From the NCBI RefSeq assembly GCF_030936135.1, contig NC_082594.1, forward strand, positions 124,348,668 to 124,412,667: a stretch of DNA of 64,000 nucleotides, in the 5' to 3' direction. The translations under genes were made by a program, and so were the position numbers. Each line of letters begins with the position of its first letter. Within the stretch, counting starts at the first letter, position 1. Of this stretch, positions 1 through 64,000 are shown piece after piece. Origin of the DNA: Gavia stellata (lineage: Eukaryota; Chordata; Aves; Gaviiformes; Gaviidae). Below the pieces are notes generated by a model. It was not told the origin of the DNA and made no database searches. It saw only the letters and a list, made by a program, of their open reading frames with translations.

Positions 1-1451
1 AATTGCATCAATTTCCATGGAGAGCAGAAATAAAGATGGTTGGTTTGGTTTTTCTTTGTTGAATTGGTGGGTAGTAGCCATTAGAAATGTGAGGAATTAA
101 CTAATTTTAATAAAAATATACTGCTGTAGCCAGCTTCACTAAGTTTTTTTTCTTGGGGGGGATTTTATTACCCTGAATACATTTACTTCAATTTCCCAAG
201 TACTTCTGAAACTCCGTTACAGAATCTCAGTCCAAGATAGTTAGACACTAAGAGTATAGGTACCTTCTTCCTATCAGTGATTTTTGCAGTAACTACAGTA
301 GATTTAGGGATGCATAGTTATAATGAAGGATGATGATACCTCAGTTTTACCCTGGATGTGAACTATTTCCATAAAAATTACTAGGTAGGAAGGTTACAGG
401 AGTAAAAAAAATTGTTAGGGGAGGAGTGACAATATGGTTACAAGAAAGTGTAGCTCCTAATCTGTCTTACTCTCTGATCTAACCTCCAAACTGATAATAT
501 TTTACTTTTAGGCAAATAGATTGATGAATAGTTTTATCATTTCTCCCCTTTTTTTCCCCCTTAGACTTCTAGCCCTTTTTACATAGCCAAAAAGAATTTA
601 AGCAGAGACCCTATTCATTCAAGAACTGTATGTATATATTACTATGAAAATCAAACTGAACAGTCCAGGAAAAAGATTTATTTTCTAAAGGCCTTATTTT
701 GAAAGGCTTTCTGTTAAGTAACCAAGTTAGATTCTAAGTCTCAGTTGAGTAAGAGCTATTTCCAGTCATGTCATAGTTAACAAGTGCCATGTTTTGGTAC
801 CACTACAAAGTTAGTTTTAGGCAAAGAATTTTATAAAACAGAATTTACAGGTTTATTATTTTCCTTTTAAATGTTAAATAATTATAATGACGTATATGCA
901 AAATACACTATTAGGAGAGTTGTTAAAAACAAATGGCACTATTTAGCCACTGCCCTTTATGCTAGTAAGTAGGTTACTTTGCAGCTTCCATATTTTAACC
1001 TTATTTCTGAAAGACAGAGAGACATGTAGTGTGTGCCTCTGCCTGCCAGTCTCTCCTTTTCATCCAGTAGCTTAGATATCTTTCATTAAATTCAATCAAA
1101 TTTGAGTGAGGGAAGAATGTCTGAAAGATAAATATGTTACTACAAGCTTTTAGAAATTTTTTAGGGAAGTGCAAATTAATATACCCAGTGTGAGAAAGAC
1201 CAAAGACTGTCAGAACTCCACCTTTAGGGCATTTGTTCTGAAGTTGGTGGGGGCCCAGCAGTACAGTTGCACTGTCTGGCTGTCAGCATGAAAATACATC
1301 CAGACTAATCAGAACACGTGTCTGTCTCATCTGTTAAAATTGTCTTAGCAGATGTGTAGATAGGTTTTTAGAAAACAAAGGACACAGATCTTTAATGAAA
1401 TCCAACTTCTTTAATTTCACTTCTCAGAGAACAATGTTTTATTTCTTGTAG
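1..1451 (+). other. ABI3BP: ABI3BP intron (3' part)
   Basis: A/T-rich sequence upstream of the first candidate exon. I find no convincing exon, repeat or RNA gene. It ends in an acceptor (tttatttcttgtag) before 1452. Confidence 0.6.
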
Positions 1452-44734
<43,283 letters not shown>

Positions 44735-45095
44735 ATGCGACATGAACTTGGTGAAAAGGCCCAGCACTAACCACCCCCCGTCCAACTGCCCGCCGCAGGC
44801 TCAGAGATGGAAATGTTTATGGTATGCCTGGCACTTAAATTTAAGTTTGCTGATGTGCAAGGGTTTATACAAGTCTAATGCCAATACTGCATTAATTGTG
44901 TAATAGCGTAGGCTGCTTACTGTAGTTATCCAGTTTTACAAATTTGTTTTTAGAGTTAAAAAAAAACAAAAACCCCAAACAGGCTAGGGACACGTTGTAG
45001 GATAATGTATAGGGAAGCTGGCTCCCTATTCTTGAGGTATGGTTTATATGGTATTTTAAAAGATACGGTGTGTATATTATTTATCACAATGTTGT

Positions 45096-45101
45096 AATAA
45101 A
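45096..45101 (+). terminator. ABI3BP: Proximal poly(A) signal AATAAA
   Basis: AATAAA 362 nt after the stop codon, followed by a G/T-containing stretch (ttggtttttaa) about 50 nt on. Possible proximal cleavage site. Confidence 0.55.
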
Positions 45102-45875
45102 TGTTTAAGGCACAGTTACAGAAGAGTTGGTCATGGAATGCAATCTGCCTTGGTTTTTAAATATTCACTGGTCTGCTTATAACCTAAAAGTGCCATAAGC
45201 TACCTGTCCAGACAGATCTGTAACGTCTCCCCAGTCATAAATTATAGAAAAAGACCCTACAATTTTTAACATCCTGCAACTAGTAAACTTGAAGCGCTTT
45301 CTTCTTAGTCTACAGTTTATACTCCTGCCAAAACGCTGAGGTAGGTTGCTATACGTGCAGCTCGAAACAATCAGGTCAGTGGGTTGGTTTTTTCCATGTT
45401 TGTTTTCAAACGCTTCAGCTCCAGCAAAAGAGTATGTTTAGCCTATAGCTATGGCATTGGGGCCACTGCCCGTGCGCTTGGCAGTGGTGGGTTGGTGGGT
45501 TTGGTTTCCTCCAGTTGAAGCAGACAGGCACATGCGTACATGGAATAAAAAAAAAAAAACCAAACCCAAAACCGCCCTCCATGGTTGTGGCTTTTCATGA
45601 AAGTGTAGTTTTCAGAGACTGAGGCTCACTGGTTCAAAAGCCAAACGTACGAATAGTGCAGGGAAAGGTGAATGAAACGGGAAAAAAAATAAGCTACTTT
45701 TGTAACAGCATCATCGGGTTTACTTTATTTAAAAAAAAAAAAAAGTAGTTTGAACATTGTTCATTGGGGACAAAGGGGAAATAGTGATGACTGAACTTTA
45801 AAACTGCTTTACAGTAATTTTGATTAAAACCTCTCCCAAAGCTACTTGTTGTACCGCTTGAACATTTATGAACTA

Positions 45876-45881
45876 AATAAA
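45876..45881 (+). terminator. ABI3BP: Middle poly(A) signal AATAAA
   Basis: AATAAA followed by gatgtagttttttttaaagg, a T/G-rich downstream element at suitable distance. Confidence 0.55.
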
Positions 45882-46028
45882 GAGATGTAGTTTTTTTTAA
45901 AGGTGTTATTCATTACATTAGTAAGGTATTGAAAAAATATGAACAGGAACACCCAGATATATATATAGTAGAAACAGTCATTTACAGAAAATGCCTTATA
46001 AAGTACATTGCAGGTACACTGTACGCCT

Positions 46029-46034
46029 AATAAA
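46029..46034 (+). terminator. ABI3BP: Distal poly(A) signal AATAAA
   Basis: AATAAA followed by a T-rich and G/T-rich stretch (gtgtttttcttaagtgttt). Last plus-strand signal before the oppositely oriented TFG. Confidence 0.55.
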
Positions 46035-46050
46035 GTATTTTTTAATCAAG

Positions 46051-46944
46051 TGTTTTTCTTAAGTGTTTTACGTGAAAACAAATACTAGTTCCTGTGGGAA
46101 ACGCTGTTATTTCAGGAAGCAGCGTGCTCTGACACAGGCCCATGTTAAAGGGGGTGAGGAACACCTGATGGGGTAGGCCTGACGAGCACCAACAGCAGGC
46201 GTTACAGCTATGGCTCCCGGGGTGGAGCGGACGATGTGGGAGCAGCAGTATTTAAGGATGCTGAAGGTAGGAATATTTTCACTCACTTTATTTCCTAATT
46301 TGTCTTTGTGAGAGTTCAAGCAGCTCGCTCCAGTTTGGTTTCTTTCTTTTTTTATTCCCTACTTAGTTAGTTAGTTTTTATGTATTCCTAGAATCCCCAA
46401 GATGGAAAATATTAACTGGGAGAATGTTTTGCCCTCTGCTGTTATATGGGCTATTGAATTTGTTACAGCTCTTGATCTGCTTTTCCTTGGCTCGGAATCG
46501 AGCCACTAGAACTGCACTCAAGTTTTTCTGGGTGGCAAAGGACCTGTGGAAAGTTGGTTCTTTTTTAAAAGAGTTCTTTTTTACAAATACGGATTTGGCT
46601 TAAATTTTCTAGTAATAAACCAGTTCTCCCCCTGCCCTTGTTAAAGTGAAATGGGGAAGGGATTCTAAGATTTTTATGTATTGGTTCTTACTCATTATTT
46701 GGTAGAAGGGTTACCTGGCATTTATAAGAGCAGACAGTGCAAAACCATCTACTGCTATGTAACCTCTGCAAAAGCACTCTGTACGTGCAATGTTTTTCCA
46801 TTTACACACCTAAAAATTCTGCCTCTCCTCCTCCAGACCCAAGCACCGCTGGCCTTTACCTTGGTATCTCTGCACCCAGCATACACACTTCTCTTAATGC
46901 AGTCGTCTTCTTCATATTACCTATACTCTAAAAATCAAGATCAG
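46051..46944. other. Short intergenic spacer between convergent genes
   Basis: About 0.9 kb between the predicted ends of ABI3BP and TFG. It holds no gene that I can recognise. TTTATT at 46287-46292 is a further minus-strand AATAAA that could extend the TFG 3' UTR across most of this gap. Confidence 0.6.
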
Positions 46945-47370
46945 GCATTGAATAGATTCAGGGTTTTTATTAGTTTTCCATGTGAGCGTTACAATTTATA
47001 ATACATCAGATCTAGTTTTTCCTCCAGAATGCATCTAATTTAGTACATCATGGTATTAGTAAAAACAAAGCCTGACAAGTGGGCTAAGCTTCCAACTAGC
47101 ATCTTCATATCCTTCAACCACGGCAAGCTAGAATGTCAATCAATCGCTTTACAGACAGGTAGGTAGTGTTTCCCAAAAAACAACCCAGCCCCAAATTAAA
47201 GGAGGAAGCAGATACAATTTAAAGCGGGAAAGGTTCCTCTGGTCGTTCCCCTCCCCCAGCAGAATTTAGTGAACAGCTCTAGTTTCGCCTCGTTACCGTT
47301 TTGGCATCTCAGTCACAAATCCTGGAGCCTGGTGGGATGGTGGCCCGAGGTCGTGTTGGGCGGCCCCTCC
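46945..47370 (-). other. TFG: TFG 3' UTR
   Basis: About 0.43 kb between the TAA stop and the predicted cleavage site. Composition drops from GC-rich next to the stop to A/T-rich. Confidence 0.65.
46966..46971 (-). terminator. TFG: TFG poly(A) signal AATAAA
   Basis: TTTATT on the plus strand reads aactAATAAAaaccctg on the minus strand, 400 nt after the TFG stop codon. T-rich sequence (gatcttgatttttag) follows at suitable distance. Confidence 0.65.

Positions 47371-64000
<16,630 letters not shown>

Larger units (their letters stand above)
44735..46050 (+). other. ABI3BP: ABI3BP 3' UTR
   Basis: A/T-rich sequence after the stop with three AATAAA signals and several A-rich stretches. The distal end is set about 16-20 nt past the last signal, so the true end may be proximal. 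Confidence 0.7.

Noticed and set aside
817..850. Possible 30-nt phase 1-1 ABI3BP exon (ttttag|GC...ACAG|gtttat)
   Set aside because: Donor GTTTAT and pyrimidine tract are poor, and the peptide is not linker-like.

Overview
This is vertebrate nuclear DNA, most likely from a bird. It has short exons with GT-AG introns and an A/T-rich background. Its only clear interspersed repeats are CR1 LINE fragments of the kind that dominate bird genomes. There are no operons, CRISPR arrays, bacterial genes or viral genes. The species cannot be fixed from the sequence alone, and a crocodilian or other sauropsid is a less likely alternative.

Two genes face each other tail to tail. From the left edge to about 46.05 kb, the plus strand carries the 3' half of ABI3BP (target of Nesh-SH3, TARSH), an extracellular-matrix protein. 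Fourteen well-supported exons plus one candidate join into one open frame of 492 residues to the stop. The order is short Pro/Thr/Lys-rich linker exons (1452-18518), a fibronectin type III domain split over three exons (19792-36002), a 10-codon exon, and a conserved Cys/Trp/Tyr-rich C-terminal module ending at 44734. Three AATAAA signals follow.

From about 46.95 kb to beyond the right edge, the minus strand carries TFG (trafficking from ER to Golgi regulator). All seven coding exons are present and join to exactly 400 codons plus stop, the usual vertebrate length. They encode an N-terminal PB1 domain, a coiled coil, a conserved central segment and a Pro/Gln-rich low-complexity tail. The first non-coding exon and promoter lie outside the window. 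Only about 0.9 kb separates the two predicted cleavage sites.

Repeats are a 1.37 kb dead CR1 LINE at 10766-12132 with a second, opposite-facing CR1 end nested inside it, short CR1 3' ends near 9.1, 29.3 and 58.9 kb, an older CR1-like segment at 61.64-62.05 kb and a probable ancient one near 15.5 kb. The two genes are not known to act in one pathway; their adjacency is simply conserved synteny.

I found no undescribed biological system. The points most worth checking are an in-frame GGGGCC-type hexanucleotide repeat inside a sharply GC-rich last TFG exon, a NAGNAG tandem acceptor at the start of that exon, alternative in-frame splice sites in the ABI3BP linker exons, the CR1-in-CR1 nesting, and a tandemly duplicated intronic hairpin.
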